From NCBI GenBank assembly GCA_025174535.1, contig JALBUN010000023.1:3906001-3970000 (forward strand): 64,000 nt of DNA, written 5' to 3'. The notes beneath the pieces are model-generated. The model was given only the letters and a program-made list of their open reading frames with translations. It made no database searches and was not told the DNA's origin. The DNA comes from Cantharellus purpuraceus (Eukaryota; Basidiomycota; Agaricomycetes; Cantharellales; Hydnaceae). A program made the translations under genes and the position numbers. Positions 21,009 through 35,753 of the stretch are shown in pieces; within the stretch, counting starts at the first letter, position 1, and each line of letters begins with the position of its first letter.

Positions 21009-22388
21009 CGGTCCAGTTATGATGGAGTGGGGAAGGAGTTACAAAGACTCGTTGATGGCAGTGTATAGGACAAACGCCAGACTTATCTTGCTTTTCCCGC
21101 ACAAATCTAGGCGCGTATCAACGCCATAAGATACAGGGGAAGCAAACAAGGTTTAGCACCAAAGTGTCACTGCATCGGAAGGCAATCACAGCCCTACATG
21201 CCGGAATCAAGTCATATCAACTCAGATAGTGTGACATAGCCGCATAGGTCTTGGGAGCTGTACAAAAGCAACAGGCCGACCTGTGACTTAGGTGAAAATA
21301 TTTATGAAGACGAAGAGCAGGAAAGGGATCTTCTGTAATGTCTAAACTGACATTGTCACAGGAAGTATATATCAGAGGAGTCGGTAGCTTAAGCATCTTA
21401 GCAGGGAATACTGTCTCTATATACGTACCATGCTATGGCGGCATATGTACTAAATTGTGGCCAGTAGCTCTAGCAGTCTTCCCAAACCCATGAGTTCTAG
21501 CACAATCACCTTCAATGACATCTCGTTTCACCAGATGTCACTCGTCCTTTGTCCTCATTCGCATCATCTGTGCCTAATCTTGACCCAAGTCCATCATCAG
21601 CTCCTCCTCTGCTATGGAACGACGTCCTTGCGTTCAGACCCTGTCTCACTAGCATCGCTCCACGATCACGTGACCGCTACTGGTAACAATGGAGACTCAA
21701 GAATTGGGGATCGACAGATCTGCAAGCTCGACCATGCAAGTCTAACAAATTACCAGTTTTAGACACGAGTTTGATCTCGCGCGTTTGATCAAATGCAAGG
21801 GCATTTGTTTATTTACTCACGCCAATCGTCGCAAGAACTGAAGACCATGTAAAAGTAATCACGCGGCTATGGAGATACTCAGTGTCTGGTAAGAACACTG
21901 AGGTGTTACATGAGTCGGTCACGCCTGTATAGCTGGTGTGAGTCACGTGCGTTCTAGCTTACTAGCGCCGTTGCCTCAACAGACCGTCCCTTGGATTAAG
22001 TCCTGCAGTCTCTTATCTTGGCCTCCCAGCTCACCTCGCAACTACACCCACTCCCCTTGGCTTGCAGATTATCGACGACCCTGAAGCTGCTACCAATGAG
22101 CTCCGTGGCATAGTCGATGGTGGAGCCATTCAGCAGACAGCGTCCACTACGATAGACGCAGGTCGGCGTGAATATATAGATTAGGTATAGATTAGAGATG
22201 GAAAAAGCAAATTCCACGCTGTGGGGACCGCAAGTGTCATGATTATCCCAGTACCATTAGCGTTTCCAAGTAGGCTGATACCCTCAAACCACGCCAAACC
22301 GTTGGAACGTGCTCATATTCGCTATTATGAGTATTGCACCAATAGGTAGGTATCTAAGCTTGTTATAACGCGCATGTGTTGATGTGAT
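21009..22388. other. Intergenic, no gene seen
   Basis: 1.4 kb between the 5' end of the DUF6535 gene and the 3' end of the isochorismatase gene. Only short frames are present, none with recognisable motifs. It presumably includes the DUF6535 promoter near 21010-21300. Confidence 0.45.
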
Positions 22389-23537
22389 TCAGGTTGACCG
22401 AAGAATACGCTCGCTGTCAGTAACAAATCCATAGCTCTGACAACCACAAAATAGCATTAGGAAACTGAAGAGTCAGTGAAGTAATACAACGCACGCCTTC
22501 ACAGTTGTACAACACGTTTGAAAGACCACCTTCCGGAGAAGCTGTCGCAGTTGCGTCTTTGACCGCAATTACGTCGTATCCATTGTAGTAGGCATCAACC
22601 ATGGTTCCGAGCACACACTGAAAATGACCAAGAATGAGTGTTCAAACAATATATACGAAGCGGTAGGTAGTATACTTGGTCAGTGTTTACGCCGGAAAAA
22701 AGAAGAGTTTTGAGACCCTCTTCTTTCAAATATAAGTCAAGCGCGGTTCCTGAACCCCACAAACCCCCTAGACTAGAATGCTTTCAGTGTCCAGGATGGT
22801 TGAGATAGAGGGAAAGTACCGATTCTTATGAATCCAGACGTCGGTTCCATGTTCCTTCCCTGTGACCCACTCATCCTGCAGGGGGCCATACAAATCCGCA
22901 TTGCGGGTTCCACGCATAAGCAGGGGTCCCCAGCCTCCACCGAGATCTGATCCGAAACCGCCTTTCTTGTGTTTGGAAAATGAGCGAGCAAGCGCAGGCG
23001 GAATCGTCATGAGCTCAGTTGGGGTCAAACCCCAGTTCCTGGACAAGCTGTAAGCCTTGTTCTATGGATTTGATGATCTGCAGACTCACAGCCAGATGAT
23101 ACGAGCACCGACCTTGCGTAGGAATGGAACGACCTTCAACAATGGGTCCACGCAAGCTAAACCAAGTGGGTGGTTTCTGAGATCCGGATGTAGGAAATAG
23201 CTAAACCAGTAAGATTGATATTCAGAGTAAGTGGCCTAGTAGTCGATAGTGCCACTCACTTTTGCATGTCGACGATGACGATTGCTGTCTGTGTCGTATC
23301 AATGCGAATCTTCCTACCTCCGTCAACTTCAATATCCAGTTCACCCTCTGGTTTCACGAGGGAAGGGCTGCCTGACTGATAACCAGGCACCCATGGATTC
23401 GAGCATGTCAAATCGACAAGTCCGGATGGATACTCCACCCAGAAAGATCCACTTTTGACGCTACCGAAATTTTGAGGCTCTTCAACACGGGGGCGGAGGA
23501 ACACCATGGTGGTTCTTAGAGATTCAAACACATGCAC
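22389..23537 (-). CDS. Isochorismatase-fold cysteine hydrolase, 294 aa, six exons
   Basis: The exons I derive are 23537-23260, 23200-23090, 23047-22820, 22772-22676, 22617-22495 and 22436-22389; they total 885 nt and stay in frame. The family hydrolyses vinyl-ether, amide or similar bonds using an Asp-Lys-Cys triad. Visible here are IVIVDMQN with the Asp (residues ~88-95) and GVNTDQCVLGTM with the nucleophilic Cys at the exon 4/5 junction. The Lys is probably the one in WIHKNR. Typical flanking motifs are also present: DATATASPEG and YGFVTDSERIL near the C-terminus. The start could instead be Met11. The substrate cannot be told; this branch is often annotated as nicotinamidase- or isochorismatase-like. 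It diverges from the ComA-like gene on the right. Confidence 0.9.
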
Positions 23538-24040
23538 CCGGTAATTGATAATGTGTGGTTGGCCGTGTGAGTGGGAAATGATGGCAACGCGTGCTAGATT
23601 TTGAGTTCTATAACAGACTTGTCATAGGTGTGCTGGCTCAGGTCCTCCAACATGCGTACATATGACTTGCTTACTAGTCACTAGTCCCCACCCTCCCTAT
23701 ATACCACATTCTCTGCTGAGGCTCCGGCTCTTTTCTTAGACGCCTGCGCCTCATGCTGCCGAACAAAGCTCAAGAGCTTGGACAGTAAAATGATCTGTAC
23801 GATGAGCCGTTGAATACTTTAGAGCTAAAGTGTGCAAATCCGGTTGTGATGCTTTTATTTTACTCCTCGCCATGCACGAAAGTGTTGGACAGAGCTGCGT
23901 CTAATGCGCAAAACGTCACATGCATTTGCATATACTGTACCCCCGATGTTAACACACTCAAACCTTTACGTCACATGAGCAATAGGCATATAGGAAGACC
24001 CGAGTGTCCTTCACCCGCCATCAGTCATCCTAATACTCTC
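23538..24040. promoter_or_regulatory. Divergent intergenic region between the isochorismatase and ComA-like genes
   Basis: These ~500 bp hold both transcription starts. Mixed CT-rich tracts occur near 23690-23760 (CCCTCCCTATATACC, with a TATA-like core). Co-regulation is an inference from the arrangement only. Confidence 0.4.
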
Positions 24041-25072
24041 ATGTCTTTATTGGAAACCACCAGTGCTATCACGAAAACCATTTCCAAATCTCGTATTCTC
24101 CAAGGGGCACCCGTCTTCACTCGCTCAAAACACAAGTCATCCGGTCTCAATATCACACCTACCAGTCTTGCCGGTTTTGACTTCGTCGCCTCCAACCCTT
24201 TGCCACCCAAACCTCGTCTGGCTTGTGGAAAGGCTGTGACTGAGATTCGTGGCCCTTACTACAACGCTGCCTTCGGACCTCGCACCCTTGCAGACACACT
24301 GTCTCTCACTGAACCTTGGGTCGATGGGCTGAAATTTGCAGGAGGAGGATTTGCCATTATGCCTGCAGCTGCCGTTCGTGATATGGTTGATGTTGCCCAC
24401 AAACACGGTGTCTACGTCTCCACTGGAGGCTTTATAGAGCGCGTTCTTGCCACCAGCAACGATCGCGTCCGTGATGTTGAACGTTACGTCAGGCGTTGCA
24501 AAGATCTTGGGTTCGACGTTATTGAGCTCTCAACCGGCTTCTTGTCATTGCCAGTCGAGGACTGGGCGGAACTTGTTCAGTGCGTGCAAAAACTGGGCAT
24601 GAAAGCAAAGCCAGAGCTAGGGATCCAGTGGGGGGCTGGAGGTGATGCCAGTATCGCTGATTTGGAGAATGCCGGGACATCAGATGTGGGTGGATTGGTA
24701 CAGGCAGCACAGACCCTTTTAGATGCAGGTGCTGAGATGCTCATGATCGAAAGCGAAGGGATCACGGAGAATGTGAGGACGTGGCGAACCGGTTCGCACT
24801 GATCATTTTCCTTCTCGAGTCACGTCTGGACTAACTTTTCTTTTGAAGATGTCCTATCTCGCATCATCCAATCGCTTCCACTCACCAAACTCATGTTTGA
24901 GGCTGCGGATCCCAAGGTTTTCGAATGGTACATTCAGAACCACGGTATCGACGTGAACTTGTTTGTAGATCATTCCCAGGCGGTGCAACTTGCGTGTCTT
25001 CGAGCAGGCATTTGGGGAACGAACAAGACATTTGGAAGAGTTGTCAACTTTCGGCAGTGGAAGGGTGAGTAA
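24041..25072 (+). CDS. Phosphosulfolactate synthase (ComA)-like TIM-barrel protein
   Basis: Exon 1 is 24041-24791 and exon 2 is 24849-25072, joined by an intron with donor GTTCGC and acceptor TTGAAG. The join gives the family-typical ENVRTWRTDVLSRII. Conserved segments are GVTEIRGPYY-like TEIRGPYYNAAFG, VDGLKFAGGGFAIMP, GVYVSTGGFIERVL, FDVIELSTGF and FEAADPKVFEWYI, and finally NLFVDHSQAVQLACLRAGIWG. In archaea ComA adds sulfite to phosphoenolpyruvate; in fungi and plants the homologues have no settled reaction. I chose ATG 24041 because conservation begins only ~50 residues later; the frame is open further upstream. A GGTGAGT just before the stop could be a donor for one more short exon. Confidence 0.85.
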
Positions 25073-25602
25073 GCGTTGAGTGGACAGACGTTCAATCGGA
25101 GACGTCTCTCGATCCAACGATCAGGCAGAATGACGCGGGTTATGTATAAATATCGACCTAATGAACACCGATGTCCTTTAGTGGTGAGCAGGTCACGTGT
25201 ATGATTATCCCGAGTAAATGTAAGCTTACACTTCAAACTTCAATTCTTGACGCGTGTACGTTATTCTAAGGGCTCCAATCCACAAATTTGTCTTACAACA
25301 ATTAGTAAACATTGAACCTCGGACCCACGTCAAAGCACCTGCAACTATACATTATCCGATGTACTCCTGGGAATTCATACGAATCTTTGTGATTTACGTC
25401 AATGCTTCTGACGCGCCATCACAACGCTTGGGGCCCACCGACAATGGGTTGAAGCTACAGGGATCTCCAGAGAAGCACATACGAACTGTGGGCATAAATG
25501 CTGTCACTAACCCCCGATTAAAAGACTAATCTTGCAAGTGACGTGGTGGCTAAAATGACGCGTGACAGAGTGACCGTGCGTCACACGACTGTCTCTCGAC
25601 GC
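25073..25602. other. Intergenic between the ComA-like and UBP14 genes
   Basis: The stretch holds the 3' flank of the ComA-like gene and the promoter of UBP14. Nothing else is recognisable. Confidence 0.5.
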
Positions 25603-28600
25603 ATGTCTTGTCCTCACCTCCCACAACTCTCGCAGTTTGCTGACCCTCGACTTTCCCAGTCGGTGCATAGAGAGGAATGTACTCAATGCTTTGATAGCCA
25701 GGTACGACCGTTTCCTATCAATAAGCCTGTCGCTGCCTCTCACACTAACTGGTGCTTGTGTCTGACAGGATCTGCCTCAAGGCATTGATGTTTGCTTGTC
25801 ATGCTTCAACGGTGGCTGTATCAATGACGATCCATCTCGAAAACACGCTCAACTGCATCAGAGGAGACTCGGACATGCATTTTCCCTCAACATTAGACGT
25901 AAGCTCAAACCCTCGACAATGCGGGTACGTGTTAAGACGCTGGACTAGTTACCCATGACCTGTGCACTCGAGTCTGATTCTTCCATCAAGGATGATTCAG
26001 AGCCGCCATTAAAGAAGCTTGCTATTGTCGAAAAGCGGGAAGAAGATAAGTATGAGTACGAGACTACGCTTCGATGCTGGTCTTGCGATGCTTCAGACGG
26101 GAAGCTGCTCCCCGAAGTTTCACCTTCTCCAAATGTTCGTCTTCTTTTGTCTTGCGTCTTTATTGCGGTATAGAACTCTTCCAACAGGTGCAAAGGCTGA
26201 CAACCGCCATCATGCAATCCATGTCCTCAGCCCGTCAGTCAGAGGTCAAGGCGTGGGAAGAGGAAATCATTACATGCGAACACACTCTCACACTTGAGCA
26301 GCTGCCGACTGGTCCTATCCCAGCTTCTGGTATGTCACTTGGCTACCATTCTACATATATGTATTCATGGGCCGCATGCAGGACTTGCCCACTGTGTGAA
26401 CTGCGAACTCAAAGATAACCTCTGGTTGTGCCTCACTTGCGGAGGTCTTGGTTGCGGTCGTCAGCAATTCGGAGGAATTAGTGGAAATGGACATGGTCTT
26501 GAACATTTCAAAGAAACATCTCATCCTGTCAGTGTGAAGCTGGGCACGATCACCCCAGAGGGGGGTGCAGGTGATAGTGGCTTCGTTCCTTCCTCCCACC
26601 TACCCTGACGCGTCATTTGCAGATATCTTCTGTTATCAGTGCACTGACTCCAAACTTGACCCTGAGCTCGCGCTCCACCTCTCGTCTTTTGGCATAAACC
26701 TTGCTACGCAGACGAAGACTGAGAAATCTGTCACTGAGCTGGTAAGCCGCCGTCGGCTCTCGCAGGAACGCAATCTCAAGAGATTTGGGAGTGTAGCAGA
26801 TTGAACAAAATCTCAAATTCGACTTTAGCCTGACAGGTGAAGATGGCAAGGCACTTGAGCCCTTGTTTGGTCCGGGTTTGACGGGTCTGGCGAATCTTGG
26901 CAACAGGTATGTCATTATAATCCACAGAGTTTGCTGCTTGCGTATTATATCCCAGCTGTTACATGGCATCAACCCTCCAAGCCATTTTCTCACTTTCTGC
27001 GTTTCGTAATCGTTATCTTGATTCGTTTCCCGACCATGCTCGCGCCTGTGCAGAGCCCTTACCCGCCGCCTGCGTCGACTGCCAAATGCGAAAGGTCGCT
27101 GATGGGCTTCTCTCTGGCCGTTACTCCATCCCTCGATCTCACATCTCTACTCCCTCCCTTACGTCACTTGCTTCAGAAGGCGACCCACTCAGACACCCTT
27201 CTCCTTCACCTGTGTTCCAGGAGGGCATCAAGCCCAGCATGTTCAAGACTCTTATCGGCAAGGGTCATGAGGAGTTTGCAACCATGCGGCAGCAAGATGC
27301 CGAGGAATTTTTTTCTCACCTTGTGAAGGTTTTGAGGCAGCAAGCCAAACGGGTCGGTGACACGTCGGATGCGCCGACGGATGTGTTCAGGTTTGGAGTT
27401 GAGCAGCGGCTTCAATGCGAGTCGTGTGGAGGCGTGCGGTACCGTATTGACGAGCACGATGGCCTCAGTATCAGCGTGCCGGCACGACATTTGGGGCTGG
27501 CGGACGACGGCAAACAAGTGTATGCGAGCGTGAAACTGACTGAGTGCTTGGACCTGGTGACTGGAGTCGAAGAGATCGACTATCGGTGTCCGCAATGTGC
27601 CAAGAATATCATTGCCAGAAAGTACGTGTTATCTATCATTGAGGGCGGCAACCACCAATAAGACCAGACGTATGCTACTTGCGACGTTTCCAGATGTGCT
27701 GGTCATGCATGCTAGAAAGTTTCAATTGGTCAATTGGGTGCCGACAAAGTTGGGTAGGTGTCATCATCCATACTGCATGTTGTTCCCTGCTGAGCTTTGT
27801 TGCGTCATGGCAGATATCCCTCTCGAAGTGCCATCCGAAGATCTCATTCTTGACAAGTACCTTGGGACGGGGCTACAAAGTGGGGAGCGCGTATTACCTG
27901 ATGACGCTGAGCAGGGTACGCATCATTTTATATGCCCTATACCTATATGTCCTGATCATCACTTAGCCACCAAAACCACCAAAAGTCAGCCAGAGTATAA
28001 TGAGGCGGCACTCGACCAGCTCCAGTCAATGGGATTTCCACTCGTTCGATGTCAAAAGGCTCTACTCGCGACGGGCAACAGCGATCCTCAGGTCGCCATG
28101 GAGTGGCTGTTCGAGCATATGGATGACCAGGGTGCTTTCGTTTAAATTCTTCACTGAGGTCGTCACTGAGGGGAATCTGACGTTTTTCCAGACATCGATG
28201 CTCCCTTTCAGGCTGCTGCTGGATCTGCTCCAGAACCCCCCGCCGCACAGGTTGATATGATCGCCGACATGGGTTTCACCACGGCGCAGGCGCGAAAGGC
28301 ACTAAAAGAGACGGTACGACGTTCGCTCGCACGCCGAACGTCTCTGACTTTTTTTTTTTTTTCGCAGGACGGTAACCCAGAACGGGCTGTGGAATGGCTA
28401 TTCAGTCACCCCGACGATGTGGGCGAGGCCGATGCACCAGAGGCGGCGCCTACACCAACGCAACCTGGTGGGAACGCATCATTACCAGCACGATATCGCT
28501 TAAAGGCGTTCATCTCGCATAAAGGACCCTGGGTGCACTCGGGTCACTACGTTGCGCATATCAGACTAAACGACCAGGATGGGCTGGAGCAGTGGGCGCT

Positions 28601-28694
28601 CTTCAACGACGAGAAGGTGGTGAAGGCGGATTTGGAAAGCGTCGAGGATCTCAAAAGGCTTGCCTACCTATACGTGTTCGAACGATTGACGTAG
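25603..28694 (+). CDS. UBP14: Ubiquitin carboxyl-terminal hydrolase UBP14/USP5 (isopeptidase T)
   Basis: This enzyme disassembles free polyubiquitin chains and so keeps the proteasome clear of them. About eleven short-intron exons are readable, the first 25603-25701 and the second 25769-25924. In order: the N-terminal variant zinc-finger region (CPHLPQLSQF, RLSQSVHREECTQCFD); the ZnF-UBP domain (HCVNCELKDNLWLCLTCGG ... SGNGHGLEHF); the catalytic Cys box LGNSCYMAS, split by an intron near 26907-26955; QQDAEEFFSHL; two Cys pairs in CESCGG and CPQC; two UBA domains (LQSMGFPLVRCQKALLATGN and IADMGFTTAQARKAL); and the His box KGPWVHSGHYVAHI. All catalytic landmarks are present. The last intron ends in a pure T run before its CAG acceptor. 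The gene is convergent with the SRPK gene, about 210 bp away. Confidence 0.95.
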
Positions 28695-28904
28695 TAGGAG
28701 TAGACACCATTAAAATTCTAAAGCAACCAAACGGACTAATACACGCTACACGGTCCTGTACGATGACAATGCCCAGAACAGCCAAGAATGAACTACAAAG
28801 ACGCGTAGATAAGGTAGGTAGGTAGCGAACCCACAGAACAACAGGCAGCTGATGACGAGGGAAAAAAAAAAAAAAGGGAAAAGAAAAAGACAAGACCACC
28901 AGGG

Positions 28905-31726
<2,822 letters not shown>

Positions 31727-31939
31727 TCACACTCCCCCTCAATCCTTCCCTAACAACCACACCCCCCAACCTCTCTCTATCCCAATCGCACAGCACTCAT
31801 CACTCACATCAGAGCCCCTGAGAACCCATCTCGCAGTTCCACGCCCACAGCTGCACCCCGCAAAAACCATCGCCATGCACCGGTCTTGGCTACCTCAGAA
31901 TAAAAACGAATTGCAGCAGCAACATCTGGAAACCGGGCG

Positions 31940-33510
31940 CTGTGCCTAAAGCAGAGCCTGACATGCGTAAATATGGATCGCGTTGACTGCATGCTAATGG
32001 AACAAGAAGCCTCTGGGGCATAGTATCCAAACAGGACTGTAATATGCGGTCTATCTCGGAAGACTTGTGATGGAAGCACTGCAGGGATATGAAGGGTTGC
32101 CCGGTCGGCTGATATGAACGGCCTTTTCTCAATCCTTGCCCAAATATGGCAGGTCTAGCCAATACTAGCCAGTCGGCCACCAGGCAAAGAGGAGATTTTA
32201 GGTCCTGGAGGCACTTGCACAAACGAAAAAAAAAGCACGAGCCCCATCATGCAGACGGCATACGCGTCATCCGCAAGCGATCGGAGGTGAGGTTCAGCAA
32301 AGTGACCCGTGGCAAGTTAATTACACAGGCAATGAACAGCAAGTCATGTTATAGGGCCGTACGGTATAGATAACATTTCGCCATGGAGCAGTTCAGCATA
32401 CAAGTGCAAGCGACACGCGCTCGCATGTGAGGGATTTATGCCCCGTGTAGAACTATAGCACCTCGACTGGGGGTACCACCGTCAGTATGTCTGTAGATGC
32501 CTTGACAATCCATCTGATTGAACGTCCTCCGACTGGCTCTGCGGGAGAACCTAGATGGCCAAGACTACCCCTCCGTAAAGTCCTCGGCCTGTAGCTGACT
32601 CGGTCAGCAGTAGGCTTCGTGGCCACAAAGTTCACGCGCAATTGTTGTGGCAAGAATAGCTATTGCATATTGGAAGACACCCCTCAGAAACTCTTGTCGA
32701 TCGCTTAAAACGTCCCCCATGGACTTGCGGCATGTCCGATGTCTCTCTGAAGACATGCAGAACGCCGTCAAGGGCGAAGCGATCATAAAATAGAACATGA
32801 CTCAAAATGATATTGTTCCGCCTGAAACAGCATGCTGCTGGCATCCAGGTGTTGCGGCGAGAGCAATGCTGAAGAAGAATCGGCAGGGGGGGGGGAATCG
32901 TGAGGTCTTGAAATGTCCGACCTATCGTTTCCAAGCACTGTACCGAAGGCAGGTACACTAGCGTCTGGATCTAAATGATGGTAGGCCGGGCACTCGTCCA
33001 CAGTCCACAGGCAAAGGGTGGCCTCTTGATCCGATCTTGATCCAAAAGGTGCCATCCTTGTCAGTCCACCTTCAAAAGTGCATTTGTAGTGTTGGGGCCC
33101 AAGGCTCAGTGCCATAGTCACGATGAAAGTGGCGCCAACGGAGGAGCAAAGACCAGCCTGCAGTGGAATGTCGAAATATCCTCCCGTAATACGAGGAGCA
33201 CATCCATGTCCACGTTCTACCTGTCGATACATTCGGCGTCATAGTCTTTTGTTCATGGACCAGAAGCGGGAAGCGGTATTCTTTCCGGTGCATGCGAATG
33301 GGTCGGGACTTTGTCTAATATCTTGGAGGATGGTCCCCAGTCTGGACGCACACATCGGTAACGTTGCGTGATAGACAAGGACACGTGCACGTGCTGGGAG
33401 GTCGGTGGGGTTTGAGACTCTGCATGCAGCGGCTGATGGGTCACTTACGTCAGGTTGTACAGCGGTGGACCAAGCCCTCCGAGTTACTTTAATACCACAG
33501 ACTGACATGA
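31940..33510 (-). pseudogene. Decayed DUF6535 paralogue
   Basis: Fragments in shifting frames align in order with the intact DUF6535 protein. The first corresponds to its N-terminal region (VCASRLGTILQDIRQ versus VSRPETAPRHILDAMQ). Next is the membrane segment (LCSSVGATFIVTMALS versus LFSSVGSAFIVNMQSS). At about 32170-32220 lies LKSPLCLVADWLVLARPAI versus PRSPSRLVADCLLLAGLMV. Stops and frameshifts break every region and the large C-terminal exon is missing. It lies directly upstream of the SRPK gene on the same strand. Confidence 0.75.
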
Positions 33511-34281
33511 GACAAAGTTTCCTGATGGTTTTTCCACCGACTTGTGGTGTGGAAAGTCAAGGAGTATACAGCTTTCAGCTTTTGTAACATCATATCGTGA
33601 CTCTGTAACAGAAGAATCTCAGGCCACAAACCTCAGATGTGTCTTGCGACTACAATACACTGTTCTAAAAGTTAACATCGGTGACAGTTCACTCTCAGGG
33701 AAGGCGTTGATATTGAAGCACACCCCATTATGCTCACCTTTTCGTTTGGGTCGAGCTGCTTCCCTGATTTTTTCCTTGATTTGGCGCCATCACTGTCTTG
33801 ATGGTCACCTCCTGATCTGATTCTCTCATATTCCAGGGGGCAAAGGATGTTTACTATAAAAGGTTTTCAATATGAACGCACGAAGGGAAATACAACGTTT
33901 CAGTCATTGGACGGTAGGTGATACAGTTTGAACTGATTGATTTAGAGATGAATAGAATTAGGTTGGATAGACTGGGAGATTCCAAGGCCATTTCTGATGT
34001 CCGTTTCGCAAAGTTAAATACAAGTCCATGTATAACGTCCATGATACTATCTATGTTATTGTCGTCGGAATGTTGGCACTAACGAGGTACGGCGACATCG
34101 TTATGATACTTTGAAGAATGAGATGCGTAGAGACTGAGAAGAATCACGGAATAGGGCTGAAGGTGACTGGCTTATGCCTCAGTTCAGCGGGATCCATAGT
34201 GGAAGACTAATAACCGCTTGGTAGTGGGGCTGAGCCTATTCGTGCCCGACGGTTGCCATTTTCGGTAGAAAGGCAAGGAAA
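33511..34281. other. Intergenic, no gene seen
   Basis: Only short frames are found. It may contain the outer 5' part of the DUF6535 pseudogene and the 3' flank of the secreted-repeat gene. Confidence 0.4.
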
Positions 34282-34814
34282 TCATGAGAGAATCTCCTTG
34301 AGAGTAAACTGGCGGATTCTCATACCTGTAGGAATGGCATCGCCTGGATGCAAGCTGTGAGCTGCAACACCCGTCGGGGCATTTCCGCCTAGAAGGGAGC
34401 TGATAGCTGCCGGCAAGTTGCTGCTGAGCCCGGGTGGAATGGTGATTCCAGTTGCGTTGTTATCATCGCTGGTCGGGTTTCCCTTGTGTGGTATTGTGAA
34501 GTTGTGTCCTTGGGGGATTGTAAAGTTGTGCTCATGGGGGATCGTGAGGTTGTGGGGGATCGTGAGGTTGTGGGGGATCGTGAGGTTGTGGGGGATCGTG
34601 AAGTTGTCCCCGTGTGGGGCCGTAAGGTTTCCCTCGTTTGAAGCATGGTTCTCTGACATTGACCCACGAGCTGGTGCAAAGCATTGTGAGGGTTAGCCTT
34701 TACATCTACACAGTGTGAGTCTATAGACTGACGGGTGATCAGAGCTAGCGTAGCTTGCGGCATAAGAGTGAGGGCTACGAAGCCGAAAAGCGATGTTATA
34801 CGGAGCAGTTGCAT
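34282..34814 (-). CDS. Small secreted protein with N-glycosylation-rich hexapeptide repeat, 156 aa
   Basis: Exon 1 is 34814-34733 and exon 2 is 34670-34282; donor GTCAGT and acceptor CACCAG keep the frame, and a CTAAC branch-like motif lies in the 62-nt intron. The protein starts MQLLRITSLFGFVALTLMPQ, a typical signal peptide probably cleaved after TLALI or nearby. Residues ~40-80 hold repeats of NLTIPH or NFTIP(H/Q), encoded by an 18-bp tandem unit (about 34530-34610). Every repeat contains an N-x-T sequon. After that comes a Gly/Pro-rich tail. There are no cysteines in the mature part, so it is not a hydrophobin. A GTATGA near the end could splice to another exon. I know no family. Confidence 0.65.
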
Positions 34815-35753
34815 GGTGAATCAAGTATTATCTGAGTTGGGTAAGGTTGATGGCAGATGAAGCGAACGTCCTGTAGTTAACCCAACTGAGACGGTGCCTT
34901 TTATACCGGGCGAGCCTCGAATATAGTGTCTCCAGTATGAGCACCCACCGCTACAGCCTTGCATTCCTACGTGCTGCGACCAAAAAAAAAAGTCTTGTCC
35001 GTAGTCATTCAATAAAAATAACATATTCTGGCCGCAGCGGCCTTAGTCATGATATCCAACTCTACCCTGCCGTGGCGCCCTAAGCATAACCAGTGCGTGC
35101 ATCCGCTAGAAAGATTAGCTTTGGCAAAGTAGAGTGCTTACTCCCTGCATGCGGCAATCATCGCATGGGCTGTGTAAATCAGCTGATGACGAGGTAAATT
35201 CAACGCTGCAATCGGATCTACGCAGCCATCGTCAAAAGATGACTGAACCCACCTCACGAGATTAATCGCGGTAAGCTGAAAACCTGAGACGCCAACTTGC
35301 GCTTAGCAGCGGAATTTCGAGGACGTTGCCAGTCCGCAGTTATTCCCCGGGTCTAAAGACAATCGCTCCGCGTCGCATCGCAATGGAAAGAACCAGCCCT
35401 GGTAATCAGCCCGTGTAAAGAATCGCCAGGCATCGCCTCTCCTCGCGAATGGTGTTGCATAAGAACGACAAATGTATGTGGGAAACTGACCTGGGATCGG
35501 CCGATGTAGATAACTTGTGCTTTCGATAACCGCCTCTCCGTCTTCAATGCTGGTATTACACAACCTCCCACAATTCCCTCATCATTGGCCCGAGCAATAT
35601 AGTTTCAAGCCCAATGTCTTTAGTTGGATGTCTACACCTCGTATCTGTAGCCGATACGCGGCCCGACGCTCTCTTTCCACACCCAACGGCGGATTTAGGG
35701 CCGAATGCTAGCCTATAAAGCCTCCTTGCAGAATGCAGCTCGTGTGAATCCTC
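34815..35753. other. Divergent intergenic region, no gene seen
   Basis: The secreted-repeat gene is left and the aminotransferase right. A - strand frame at 35563-35303 (86 codons) has no recognisable motif and no splice context. A pure A run lies near 34981-34991. Confidence 0.4.

Noticed and set aside
24786..24848. GTGAGG at 24774 as donor of the ComA-like intron
   Set aside because: It leaves the second exon out of frame. GTTCGC at 24792 restores the conserved WRTDVLSRII reading.
35303..35563. 86-codon frame on the - strand in the aminotransferase promoter
   Set aside because: No motif, no conserved start context and no partner exon could be found.
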